A stretch of DNA of 31,616 bases from an uncultured Eubacteriales bacterium (GTDB lineage Bacteria; Bacillota; Clostridia; Oscillospirales; Acutalibacteraceae). The notes below the pieces were generated by a model. The model was not told the origin of the DNA, ran no database searches, and saw only the letters and a program-made list of their open reading frames with translations. Below are positions 15,532 to 23,856 of the stretch, piece by piece. Within the stretch, counting starts at the first letter, position 1; the number at the start of each line of letters is the position of its first letter. The stretch spans positions 1-31,616 of the forward strand of contig CAKUAQ010000025.1 of assembly GCA_934636435.1 (NCBI GenBank), given 5' to 3'. The position numbers were made by a program, and so were the translations under genes.

Positions 15532-18500
15532 ATGCCGGATACGCCGGATTTCGTTCACCTCCATGTGCACAGCGAATATAGCTTGCTGGACGGCGCCTGT
15601 CGCCTGCCGGCTCTGGTGTGCCGCGCCAGAGAACTGGGACAGACGGCGGTTGCCATCACCGACCACGGCGTTATGTATGGCGTCGTGGATTTTTATACCG
15701 AGTGCCTGAAGCAGGGCATCCGCCCCATTCTCGGCTGTGAGGTGTATGTGGCGGCGCGCTCCCGCCATGATAAGGTGCACGGGCAGGACAGCCAATACTA
15801 CCATCTGGTGCTGCTGTGTGAGAACAACACCGGCTATCGGAATCTTGTCAAGCTGGTGTCCGCTGCCTGGACGGAGGGCTTTTATATCCGCCCCCGCATC
15901 GACCGGGAGCTGCTGGAGCAATACCACGAGGGGCTGATTGCCCTGTCCGCCTGTCTGGCGGGGGAGATCCCCCAGGCGCTGCTGGCGGGGGACTATGCCG
16001 CAGCCCGCCGCGCGGCGGACTGGTACGGGGCTCTGTTTGGTACGGAGCATTTTTATCTGGAGCTGCAGGATCACGGGCTGGCGGATCAGAAAACCGTCAA
16101 CGCCGGGCTGCTGCGGCTGGCGAAGGACACCGGCCTGCCGCTGGTCTGCACCAACGATGCCCATTACCTGACCCGGGAGGATGCCCTCATGCAGCGGGTG
16201 CTGTGCTGCATCCAGACCGCCACCACCCTGCAGGAGCCCAGCCCGCTGAATTTTGAAACCGAGGAGTTCTATCTCAAATCCGGTGCGGAAATGGCGGCGC
16301 TGTTCCCCGCTCTGCCGGAGGCGGTGGCCAATACCGTGCGCATCGCCGACCGCTGCCGGGTGGAGCTGACCTTCGGCCAGCTGAAGCTGCCCGCCTTCGA
16401 TGCCCCCGGCGGGGACAGCGATGCCTACCTTGCCCGGCTGTGCCGGGAGGGCATGGTCCGGCTATACGGCGACACGCCCGCGCCTGCCGTCACCGACCGG
16501 CTGGACTATGAGCTGGCGGTCATCCGGCAGATGGGGTATGCGGATTATTATCTCATCGTGGCGGATTATGTGAACTATGCCAAAGCCCACGGCATTCCGG
16601 TGGGCCCCGGGCGGGGCAGCGGCGCCGGCAGCCTGTGCGCCTATTGTCTGGGCATCACCATGATCGACCCCCTGCGGTATGATCTGCTGTTTGAGCGGTT
16701 TCTCAATCCGGAGCGGGTGAGTATGCCGGATTTTGATGTGGACTTCTGCACCGAGCGTCGACAGGAGGTCATTGACTATGTGATCGGCAAATACGGCGCC
16801 GACCGGGTGGCGCAGATCGTCACCTTCGGGACGCTGGCGGCCCGGGCGGCGGTGCGGGATGTGGCGCGGGCGATGGGGCTGCCCTACGCCACCGGCGACC
16901 GGGTGGCCAAGCAGATCCCCCGGGCGCTGGATATGACGCTGGAAAAGGCGCTGGCCACCAACCCCAAGCTGCGGGAGCTGGCGGAGGGCGACCCGCAGGT
17001 GCAGCAGCTCATCGAGCTGGCGCAAAAGGTGGAGGGGATGCCCCGCAACGCCTCCACCCACGCCGCCGGGGTGGTGATCGCCCCCCGCCCGGTGAGCGAC
17101 TATGTGCCTCTGTGCCTTAACCACGACGCGGTGGCGACCCAGTATCATAAGGACAATTTGGAGCAGCTGGGCATCCTGAAAATGGACTTTCTGGGACTGC
17201 GGAACCTGACGGTCATCGACGACGCCCAGCGGATGATCCGGGCTCATACGCCTGATTTTGACATCCGCTCGATTCCGCTGGATGAGGCGGCGGTGTATCG
17301 GATGCTGTCCGCCGGGCAGAGCGACGGGGTGTTCCAGATGGAGTCCGGCGGGCTGAAGCGAGTGCTGATGCAGCTGCGGCCCACCCGGTTCGAGGATCTG
17401 ATCGCGGTCATCTCACTGTATCGGCCGGGTCCTATGGACTCCATCCCCCGGTATATTGAGAACAGCCGCCACCCGGAGCGGGTGCGGTATGCGCACCCGC
17501 TGCTGAAACCGATTCTGGAGGTCACCTATGGCTGCATTGTCTATCAGGAGCAGGTGATGCAGGTATTCCGGGCGCTGGCAGGGTATTCTCTGGGGCGGGC
17601 GGATCTGGTGCGCCGGGCGGTGGCGAAAAAGCACACCGACGAGCTGGAACGGGAGCGGGAGGCGTTCGTCCACGGCATCACCGCGGCAGACGGCACGGTG
17701 GAGGTGGAGGGCTGCGTGCGCCGGGGGGTGCCGGAGCCGGTGGCCAACGCCGTGTTCGACGAGATGGTGTCCTTCGCTTCCTATGCTTTCAATAAATCCC
17801 ACGCCGCCGCTTATGCGCTGGTAGCCTATCAGACGGCCTATCTCAAGTGTCTGTATCCGAAGGAGTATATGGCGGCGCTGCTGACCAGCGTGTTCGGCAG
17901 CAGCAAGGTCATCACCTATATCCGGGAGAGCGAGCGCATGGGAATCCGGGTGCTGCCTCCCTCGGTCAACGAGAGCGGCGCCGATTTCCGGGTATCCGGA
18001 GACCACATCCGGTTCGGCCTGCTGGCGGTGAAGAATATCGGCCGGGGCTTTGTGGATGCACTGACCCGGGAGCGGGAGCGGGGCGGCCCCTATACGGGCT
18101 TTTACAGCTTCTGCAAACGGCTGTGCGGGCAGCGGGAGTTCAACCGTCTCGGCGCGGACAGCCTGATTCATTGCGGCGCGCTGGACGGACTGGGGCTGAA
18201 CCGCCGCCAGATGATCCAGATGGTGCCGCTGGTATTCGAGCAGCTGGAGGGACAGGGGCGCACGCTGCTGGAGGGGCAGGTGGGCTTTTTTGATGCGGCC
18301 GAGGCAGCCGGTGAAACTCCGGTGGCGATCCCCGACCTGCCGGAGCTGCCTTTCGGAGAGCGGCTGCGGATGGAAAAAGAGGCCACGGGGATGTATCTAT
18401 CCGGCCATCCTCTCTCTCCCTATGCGGCATACTACAAGGCTATGAAGCTGGACAGGCTCAACCGGGTGCTGACCGCTCTGGAAGAAGAGGACACCTCCTC

Positions 18501-19065
18501 TTACCGGGACGGCACAACGGTGCAGCTGCTGTGTCTCGTGGGGGCGGTGCGCATCCAGATGACCCGGGCGGGCGCCCGGATGGCGCTGGTGCAGCTGGAG
18601 GATCTGTACGGTTCCATTGAGGCCACCGTGTTCCCCAAGCAGCTGGCGCAGTATGAGGGGCTGCTGCAAACCGGGCAGGCCGTGCTCATTCGGGGACGTC
18701 TGGATGTGCAGGAGGAGCGGGAGCCGAAGCTGCTGTGCGAGCGGGTGGAGCCGATCCCGGACGAGCCGCCTAAGGCGGCCGCTCCGTCCGGACAGGGCGC
18801 TCCCGCCGCTCCGCCGCCGGCTGCCCGGTCCGCCGCCCATCCGGGACTGTATCTGCGGCTGCCCTCCGACCACGGAGAGGTCTATCGACATATCCAGCGG
18901 CTGCTACGGGTGTTCGAGGGGCCGCTGCCGGTGTATCTGCGGTTTGCGGATACCGGCAAGCTGGTGCGCACTCCCTCCGACTGGTGGGTGAACCCGCCGC
19001 CGGTGCTGATCGCGGAGCTGAAGCGGGTGCTGGGGGCGGATAATGTGGCGCTGGTGAGCGGGTAG
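15532..19065 (+). CDS. dnaE: DNA polymerase III subunit alpha (DnaE type)
   Basis: The 1177-aa replicative polymerase subunit has an N-terminal PHP domain (HLHVHSEYSLLDGA, residues about 7-20), the polymerase core with GRGSGAGSL (about 360) and the catalytic Asp pair in PDFDVDF (about 398), the fingers region with RPGPMDSIP (about 632), a helix-hairpin-helix region, and an OB fold from about 1000. An Ala/Pro-rich linker leads to a C-terminal domain. No proofreading exonuclease domain is inserted, which separates it from PolC; in Firmicutes DnaE extends primers while PolC does bulk synthesis. The ATG at 15532 is preferred over the GTG at 15526 because it lies eight bases from GGAAGGGGG. A strong terminator follows. 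Confidence 0.97.
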   Translation: MPDTPDFVHLHVHSEYSLLDGACRLPALVCRARELGQTAVAITDHGVMYGVVDFYTECLKQGIRPILGCEVYVAARSRHDKVHGQDSQYYHLVLLCENNTGYRNLVKLVSAAWTEGFYIRPRIDRELLEQYHEGLIALSACLAGEIPQALLAGDYAAARRAADWYGALFGTEHFYLELQDHGLADQKTVNAGLLRLAKDTGLPLVCTNDAHYLTREDALMQRVLCCIQTATTLQEPSPLNFETEEFYLKSGAEMAALFPALPEAVANTVRIADRCRVELTFGQLKLPAFDAPGGDSDAYLARLCREGMVRLYGDTPAPAVTDRLDYELAVIRQMGYADYYLIVADYVNYAKAHGIPVGPGRGSGAGSLCAYCLGITMIDPLRYDLLFERFLNPERVSMPDFDVDFCTERRQEVIDYVIGKYGADRVAQIVTFGTLAARAAVRDVARAMGLPYATGDRVAKQIPRALDMTLEKALATNPKLRELAEGDPQVQQLIELAQKVEGMPRNASTHAAGVVIAPRPVSDYVPLCLNHDAVATQYHKDNLEQLGILKMDFLGLRNLTVIDDAQRMIRAHTPDFDIRSIPLDEAAVYRMLSAGQSDGVFQMESGGLKRVLMQLRPTRFEDLIAVISLYRPGPMDSIPRYIENSRHPERVRYAHPLLKPILEVTYGCIVYQEQVMQVFRALAGYSLGRADLVRRAVAKKHTDELEREREAFVHGITAADGTVEVEGCVRRGVPEPVANAVFDEMVSFASYAFNKSHAAAYALVAYQTAYLKCLYPKEYMAALLTSVFGSSKVITYIRESERMGIRVLPPSVNESGADFRVSGDHIRFGLLAVKNIGRGFVDALTRERERGGPYTGFYSFCKRLCGQREFNRLGADSLIHCGALDGLGLNRRQMIQMVPLVFEQLEGQGRTLLEGQVGFFDAAEAAGETPVAIPDLPELPFGERLRMEKEATGMYLSGHPLSPYAAYYKAMKLDRLNRVLTALEEEDTSSYRDGTTVQLLCLVGAVRIQMTRAGARMALVQLEDLYGSIEATVFPKQLAQYEGLLQTGQAVLIRGRLDVQEEREPKLLCERVEPIPDEPPKAAAPSGQGAPAAPPPAARSAAHPGLYLRLPSDHGEVYRHIQRLLRVFEGPLPVYLRFADTGKLVRTPSDWWVNPPPVLIAELKRVLGADNVALVSG

Positions 19066-19101
19066 ACCGCTATTATCCGGCGACCTCGCGGTAAAATGAT
19101 G

Positions 19102-19148
19102 GAGCGCCGTCCGGGGAAATATCCCCGGACGGCGCTCTTCTTTGTTTT
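19102..19148 (+). terminator. Terminator of the dnaE transcript
   Basis: A perfect 16-bp GC-rich stem (19102-19117 with 19122-19137) with an AATA loop is followed by TTCTTTGTTTTT. Confidence 0.95.
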
Positions 19149-19152
19149 TCGA

Positions 19153-19512
19153 TCACACCGCGCGGCGGCTGCCCATGGCGGTATCCCCCGCCAGCAGTCC
19201 TTCCACCCAGTCCAGCGCCCGCTCCAGACCGATGCTTTCCTGTCGCAGCAGCCAGCCTATGCCCTGCAACGGCGCGGACAGCAGCGGCGTGAGCCGCTCC
19301 CGCAGGGCGGCGGGCAGCGTCAGCGTTTCGCCGTCGTCGATGCGGTATAGCCGCAGACACCCGTCCTCCAGGGTGTAGGCGATGGCCGGCTCCGCCTGGC
19401 CGTCGATGGTTTTCTGCATATTGTGTTCGATCCACAGACAGCCGCCTGCCAGCCCCAGCACACACAGCGTCAGGCAGAATCCCACGGAAAACGATCCGAT
19501 CCAGCGACGCAT
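19153..19512 (-). CDS. Small membrane-anchored protein of unknown function
   Basis: The 119-aa product has one N-terminal hydrophobic helix (about residues 7-27) and an extracytoplasmic tail of about 90 residues without recognisable motifs (IAYTLEDGCLRLYRIDDGE, then a Leu-rich amphipathic region). I do not recognise the family. The helix is ended by a Cys-containing segment (LAGGC), which resembles a lipobox, so a lipoprotein is possible. The start is supported by GAGGGGGTG nine bases before the ATG. It lies downstream of spoIIP on the same strand after a 389-base gap, with a weak sigma-E-like -10 (CATACTAA) ahead of it, so a sporulation role is conceivable but unproven. The terminator of dnaE lies just beyond its stop. 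Confidence 0.6.
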   Translation of the reverse strand: MRRWIGSFSVGFCLTLCVLGLAGGCLWIEHNMQKTIDGQAEPAIAYTLEDGCLRLYRIDDGETLTLPAALRERLTPLLSAPLQGIGWLLRQESIGLERALDWVEGLLAGDTAMGSRRAV

Positions 19513-19901
19513 GGCCGCACCCCCTCACGGCATTAGTATGCGCGCCGATGCACAGAATACCCGTCGGGCGCGACGCTTGGGCAAAAACGATCGGGCAGCG
19601 ATCGGGTTATCGGCCGAATGGCGCACAGTGGACCTGCTGCCCGGTGCTCACGATACGACGGGATTCTTCGGCCGGCTTTTGCCGGGAAGGTCCGCGGCTT
19701 TCCGAAAATTTTCGTCGGGTGTGGGAAGGTGGGAGGGTGGAAAACGGAGCGTGGCCGCCGTATGGCCACCGTCACCGGACGAGGGGCACGCGGGCTTGCG
19801 CGCACAGCGCCCGTACACCTGCCGGAAATGACCATGATGGGGCCGCTAAAGCGGGGGAATATCCCACATTTCGGGAAAGGTCACAGCCGGATCAGCTTGG
19901 C
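19513..19901. other. Intergenic region between spoIIP and the small membrane protein gene
   Basis: These 389 bases have no convincing gene: the longest frames have no family resemblance. Small hairpins are present (CCGCTAAAGCGG; GCCGGCTTTTGCCGG near 19671), none with a clear T-tract on the minus strand. A minus-strand CATACTAA near 19533-19540 may be a weak promoter -10 for the 119-aa gene. Confidence 0.45.
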
Positions 19902-21119
19902 TTATTGCAGCAGCTCCAGCAGCGTTTTCGCCAGCAGCTCGCCGGAATAGGCGGCCTCTGCCACGGTGTTGCCCTCCGCGCCCACCTCCACCAGCAGGTA
20001 GCCGGGGCAAAGATTCTGGTTGTATCGGCTGGCGACGGTGGATAGCGGCCGCATCAGGTCCGGATCGACCGCCGTCAGTGCCCGCTGCCACTGCGCCGCC
20101 AGCGCCAGATTCTGGCGGCAATTGGGATTGGGCAGCGCCTTGGTGCTGACCACGCCGGCGATCAGCATCATCTGTGCCGCCTTCCGCCCGTTCACCGTGA
20201 CGGTGGGTTTAACGAGGGTGCTGCCGTCGGTGATGGCGTCTCGGTGCAGATCCAGCACGATCTGTATGGACGGATACTGTTGCAGATTTTTTTCCACGGT
20301 GGCGGCGGAGCGGGTATAGGCGCCGCTGTATTGGGGGGAATCGTGCACGGTGGTGTCGTGGATGGCGGTGATGCCCCCGGCGGCCAGCGTTTTCATCACC
20401 GCATCTCCCACAGCGCAGACCGTGCGGCTGCCGTCGGCGGTGCGCTCTCTGTCCCCGGCGTTATAGTAGCCGGCATCGTAGCGCATATATCCCTCGGTGG
20501 TATGGGTATGGACAATCAGCACCTGCGGATCGGTGGTTTTTTGCCATTTCCGGGGCAGCGGATCGGACAGTGCCGTGGCGATATCCACCGCCGCCCCGCT
20601 GCGGTTTTTCACCCCAATGCCATGAAGTAGCGTGTCTCCCGCCGACAGCTTCCGTTCTTCGATCTTGCCGCCGCTGCCGTCCTCCGGCGGAGCGGAAACC
20701 GCCGATTCCGGCGCAGCGCTGCTTTCCGAGGGCGCGGTGGCCGTTTCCTCCGTCAGCGGTTCGCCTCCTTGCTGCGCCGGTTCTGCCGCTGCAGGGAGCG
20801 CCGTGTGCAGCGGCTGCTCCAGTCGCTCGGCCAGCAGTCGGGCGGCGTTCTCCGGCTGCCGCAGCCCGGCGGCCACCAGCGCCACCGCCTGCCGGGATTG
20901 GGGTGTGCGCAGCACCGCCGCCGCCAATATCGCCGCCAGCACCCCTCCGGTGCACCGCAGCAGCCAGCCCCGCCGTTCCGCCCCGGGATGCGGCGGACGG
21001 ACCCGGCGTGGCTTGCTCCGATGCGGCCGCGTCTCCGACGCTTTTCCGCCGCTGCCGCCGTCGGCTTCCGTCGGCCACCCGGTGGTATCGCTGCCCGCCG
21101 TATGCCACCCTGTTTGCAT
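19902..21119 (-). CDS. spoIIP: Stage II sporulation protein P (peptidoglycan hydrolase)
   Basis: SpoIIP is an amidase/endopeptidase that, with SpoIID and SpoIIM, degrades septal peptidoglycan to drive engulfment of the forespore. The 405-aa protein has a basic cytosolic N-terminus (RPHRSKPRRVRPP), one membrane anchor (about 52-70), a Pro/Ala/Ser/Glu-rich linker (about 100-165) and the catalytic domain (about 190-405). The zinc/catalytic motifs HTHTTEGYM (about 203), LDLHRDA and LLVEVGAEGNT are present. The start ATG at 21119 is chosen from the GGGGAGGT site eight bases upstream; the open frame continues further upstream into the promoter. A sigma-E-type promoter matches known mother-cell control. 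The usual upstream neighbour gpr (germination protease) is absent. Confidence 0.93.
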   Translation of the reverse strand: MQTGWHTAGSDTTGWPTEADGGSGGKASETRPHRSKPRRVRPPHPGAERRGWLLRCTGGVLAAILAAAVLRTPQSRQAVALVAAGLRQPENAARLLAERLEQPLHTALPAAAEPAQQGGEPLTEETATAPSESSAAPESAVSAPPEDGSGGKIEERKLSAGDTLLHGIGVKNRSGAAVDIATALSDPLPRKWQKTTDPQVLIVHTHTTEGYMRYDAGYYNAGDRERTADGSRTVCAVGDAVMKTLAAGGITAIHDTTVHDSPQYSGAYTRSAATVEKNLQQYPSIQIVLDLHRDAITDGSTLVKPTVTVNGRKAAQMMLIAGVVSTKALPNPNCRQNLALAAQWQRALTAVDPDLMRPLSTVASRYNQNLCPGYLLVEVGAEGNTVAEAAYSGELLAKTLLELLQ

Positions 21120-21167
21120 AGTGCGCACCTCCCCGTTCAAATGGACAAACCCGGCGTTTCTTCTACT

Positions 21168-21196
21168 ACTATATGACCGGTCGGGCGGCGATATGC
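21168..21196 (-). promoter_or_regulatory. Sigma-E-type (mother-cell) promoter of spoIIP
   Basis: On the minus strand GCATATC (21196-21190), a 14-base spacer and CATATAGT (21175-21168) match the sigma-E pattern (-35 near ATATT, -10 near CATACAnT). It lies about 50 bases before the spoIIP start codon, and spoIIP is sigma-E controlled in Bacillus. Confidence 0.7.
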
Positions 21197-21230
21197 ACGG
21201 AGTCTGCCGTTTGGCTTCGGGGAGAGAATA

Positions 21231-21257
21231 AAAAAAGACACCGCCGAAGCGGTGTCT
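21231..21257 (-). terminator. Minus-strand terminator upstream of spoIIP
   Basis: On the minus strand AGACACCGC-TTCG-GCGGTGTCT is followed by a run of T. It insulates spoIIP from transcription coming from the IS relic side; it may itself be part of the end of the IS1182-type element. Confidence 0.75.
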
Positions 21258-21279
21258 CAGCCTGTCAAAGAACCGCCCA

Positions 21280-21320
21280 AACGCCCTCGTTTCCGGTATA
21301 ATAAAGGAAACGGGGGCGTT
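21280..21320. repeat. Fold-back hairpin at the left edge of the IS1182-type relic
   Basis: A 15-bp stem with a single G-T pair (21280-21294 with 21306-21320) encloses an 11-base loop containing TATAAT. It immediately precedes the transposase start at 21325 and is probably the element's leader or end structure. Confidence 0.65.
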
Positions 21321-21324
21321 ATAC

Positions 21325-21966
21325 GTGGAGCAATGGAGGAAAGACAGTCGGGCAGAAATGGTAACGACGGATCCGTCGGCACGGGTGCCGAAGGATCCTC
21401 TGCTGCGTAAGATCGAAAAGGTCATGGACTACAATGGCTGTATGAACGGCTGTCGCCGTATTACCGCCATAACAGCGGCCGGCCGGGGACCGATCCGATC
21501 GTGCTAATCCGGATGGTGCTCCTTCAGCACCCGTTCGGCATTCCGTCTCTGCGGCAAACCCATCGGGGAATCCATACCACCGGTTTTGGGGGTATGGCCT
21601 GCTGGCTGAGATTTCGCACTTGGCAACGGTGAGCCATGCCTTCTGCAAGCGCTTTCCGGACGAGCTGAGCGGTGGGATTTTCGGGCACATTCTCAACAAA
21701 GCGCAATAGCGGATCCGCGCACGATTTTCATGGACGGCGTGGCGCGGGACAAAGTACACGACACGGCAACAGGCATATTCGAGGTTCGGTTCGTAACCAT
21801 GGAGACCCCGTGGATTGCTAAGAAAGCGGTGAGCGGATCTTGGCGGATGCGCAGGAAAAACCCGCTATGCGCGTTATACACACCACGGAGGCTTGGCCGC
21901 CGTCACGCGATGGGGCAGGCTTAAATTTACGGCCATGAACCTGAAAAAGCCGGGAAAGCGGAGTTA
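21325..21966 (+). mobile_element. Decayed IS1182-family element (transposase in fragments)
   Basis: Pieces of one transposase appear in order but in shifting frames. The GTG start at 21325 leads to VPKDPLLRKIEKVMDY. A shifted frame resembles DPIVLIRMVLLQHPFGIPSLRQTHREIH. Then come SHLATVSHAFCKRFPDEL and GIFGHILNKAQ, then ADAQEKPAMR, and finally HHGGLAAVTRWGRLKFTAMNLKK to a stop near 21966. The order and wording fit IS1182 transposases (DLLRKID / FATVSYAFCKRFP / ADAKEKHAMRYTTHRGL...MNLKKLA). A large central part including most of the DDE core is deleted, and several frameshifts make it inactive. Confidence 0.75.
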
Positions 21967-22016
21967 AAAATCTCCGTTTTGCCGGTTTATATTCGTTGAT
22001 GATTTCTCCAATGGCA

Positions 22017-22057
22017 AAAGCTCCCCTGCTTTCGTTGCTTGAAAGCAGGGGAGCTTT
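22017..22057 (-). terminator. Terminator of the hydrogenase operon
   Basis: A perfect 17-bp stem (22017-22033 with 22041-22057) with a 7-base loop lies 28 bases after the hydA stop on the minus strand. On that strand the stem ends in CTTTTGCC, a short T-run. Confidence 0.85.
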
Positions 22058-22084
22058 ACCTTTTCGAGGTATTTACCGACGCGA

Positions 22085-23836
22085 TCAGCGGAATTTCTTC
22101 CGTGCCACGTAGTGGGTGTGCAGGATCTCGTGAGCCTTGTGGCTGCCGAATTCACCCAGATAGTCCGCATACACCGTCTTAACGGTGGGGTTCTCATGGG
22201 ACTTGCGCAGCGGCATGGCCGCATCCTGATCGTACAGCGCCTTGGCACGCATGGCCTTGAGATCCATGGTGTTCAGCACACTGGCGGGCTGGATGGGCTG
22301 GCCGCCGCCGGTGACGCAGCCGCCGGGGCAGCACATAATCTCCACGAATGTCCAGGGGGCGGTGCCGTCCTGGATCCGGGACATCACATAGTTGGCGTTG
22401 GCGATGCCGCTGGCCACTGCCACCTTAATCTCCTGTCCGGCGATGGTGTAGGTGGCCTCCTTCAGCCCATTGGTGCCCCGCACCTCCTGGAACTCCACCG
22501 CCTCGTTGGACTGACCGGTGAGCCAATCGTTGGCGGTGCGCAGCGCCGCCTCCATCACGCCGCCGGTAGCGCCGAAGATGACCGCCGCGCCGGTGCTCTC
22601 GCCCAGCAGCTCGTCAAACTTCTCATCCGCCAGAGCGGTGAATTTGATGCCCGCCCGGTCGATCATCCGTGCCAGCTCCCGGGTGGTGATGGAAATATCC
22701 ACATCCGGCAGACCGTTCTCGGTCAGCTCCTCGCGTCCCACCTCGAACTTTTTGGCGGTGCAGGGCATCACGGATACGGACACGATCTTTTCCGGGTCGA
22801 TGCCGTTCTTTTCGGCATAGTAGGTCTTGATGAGCCCGCCCATCATATTCTGGGGGGACTTGCAGGAGGACAGGTGATCGAGCTGATCGGGATAGTACAG
22901 CTCGCAGAACTTGACCCAGCCGGGGGAGCAGGAGGTGATCATGGGCAGAGTGCCGCCGGTCTTGATCCGCTCCACCAGCTCGTTGGCTTCCTCCACGATG
23001 GTGAAGTCCGCCGCGCAGTCGGTGTCGAATACCTGATCAAAGCCCAGACGCCGCAGCGCCGCCGTCATTTTGCCCTCCACGTTGGTGCCGATGGGCAGGC
23101 CGAATTCCTCGCCCAGCGCCGCCCGCACCGCGGGAGCGGTCTGCACGATGACGATCTTCTCCGGATCGTTCAGAGCGTCCCACACCTTGGCGGTGTCGTC
23201 CCGCTCCTGCAGAGCGCCGGTGGGACAATGAGTGATGCACTGACCGCAGGAGACGCAGGGAGTCTCGTCCAGCGGCTTTTCAAAGGCGCAGGCAATGTGG
23301 GTGTCGATGCCCCGGTCGTTGGCGCCGATGACCGACACGAACTGCTGCTTGCAGGCTGCCACACAACGGCGGCAGAGGATGCACTTGTTGTTATCCCGCA
23401 CCAGATGGGGGGCGGAGGTGTCCAGCTCATAGTGGGGGCGGAAGCCGTCATACCGACCGCTGTCCTCCACGCCGTAGTCCCGGCACATCTTCTGCAGCTC
23501 GCAGTTGGTGGAGCGCACGCAGGAGAGGCACTTCTTCTCGTGGGTGGAGAGGATCAGCTCCAGCGTGGTGCGGCGGCAATCCTGCACCTTTTTGGAGTTG
23601 GCGGTCACCTCCATGCCCTCGCTGACCGGATAGACGCAGGCGGTCACCAGACGGGCGGGACGTCCCCCCTCGCTGGCCTCCACTACGCAGATGCGGCAGG
23701 CACCGATCTCATTGATCTCTTTCAGAAAGCACAGAGTGGGGATCTCCACACCGGCATAGCGGGCTGCCTCCAGAATGGTCGAGCCCTTAGGCACGCTGAC
23801 CGCAATGCCGTTGATCTTTACATTTACCATATCCAT
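22085..23836 (-). CDS. hydA: [FeFe] hydrogenase catalytic subunit HydA
   Basis: The 583-aa enzyme carries the H-cluster and interconverts protons and H2. From the N-terminus: a [2Fe-2S] domain (Cys36, 47, 50, 67), a His-Cys cluster motif H-x2-C-x2-C-x5-C (His100, Cys103, Cys106, Cys112), two [4Fe-4S] motifs (CILCRRC at 152 and CVSCGQC at 194), then the H domain with L1 TSCSPGW (301-307), L2 MPCTAKKFE (357-365) and L3 EIMCCPGGCVTGGGQP (499 on). The C-terminus ends GHKAHEILHTHY. With HydB and HydC encoded in the same operon it should form an NAD(H)- and ferredoxin-linked, probably electron-bifurcating, hydrogenase. It is the last gene, 20 bases after hydB, with GGAG before the ATG. Confidence 0.97.
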   Translation of the reverse strand: MDMVNVKINGIAVSVPKGSTILEAARYAGVEIPTLCFLKEINEIGACRICVVEASEGGRPARLVTACVYPVSEGMEVTANSKKVQDCRRTTLELILSTHEKKCLSCVRSTNCELQKMCRDYGVEDSGRYDGFRPHYELDTSAPHLVRDNNKCILCRRCVAACKQQFVSVIGANDRGIDTHIACAFEKPLDETPCVSCGQCITHCPTGALQERDDTAKVWDALNDPEKIVIVQTAPAVRAALGEEFGLPIGTNVEGKMTAALRRLGFDQVFDTDCAADFTIVEEANELVERIKTGGTLPMITSCSPGWVKFCELYYPDQLDHLSSCKSPQNMMGGLIKTYYAEKNGIDPEKIVSVSVMPCTAKKFEVGREELTENGLPDVDISITTRELARMIDRAGIKFTALADEKFDELLGESTGAAVIFGATGGVMEAALRTANDWLTGQSNEAVEFQEVRGTNGLKEATYTIAGQEIKVAVASGIANANYVMSRIQDGTAPWTFVEIMCCPGGCVTGGGQPIQPASVLNTMDLKAMRAKALYDQDAAMPLRKSHENPTVKTVYADYLGEFGSHKAHEILHTHYVARKKFR

Positions 23837-23856
23837 AATCTGTCCACACTCCTTTC

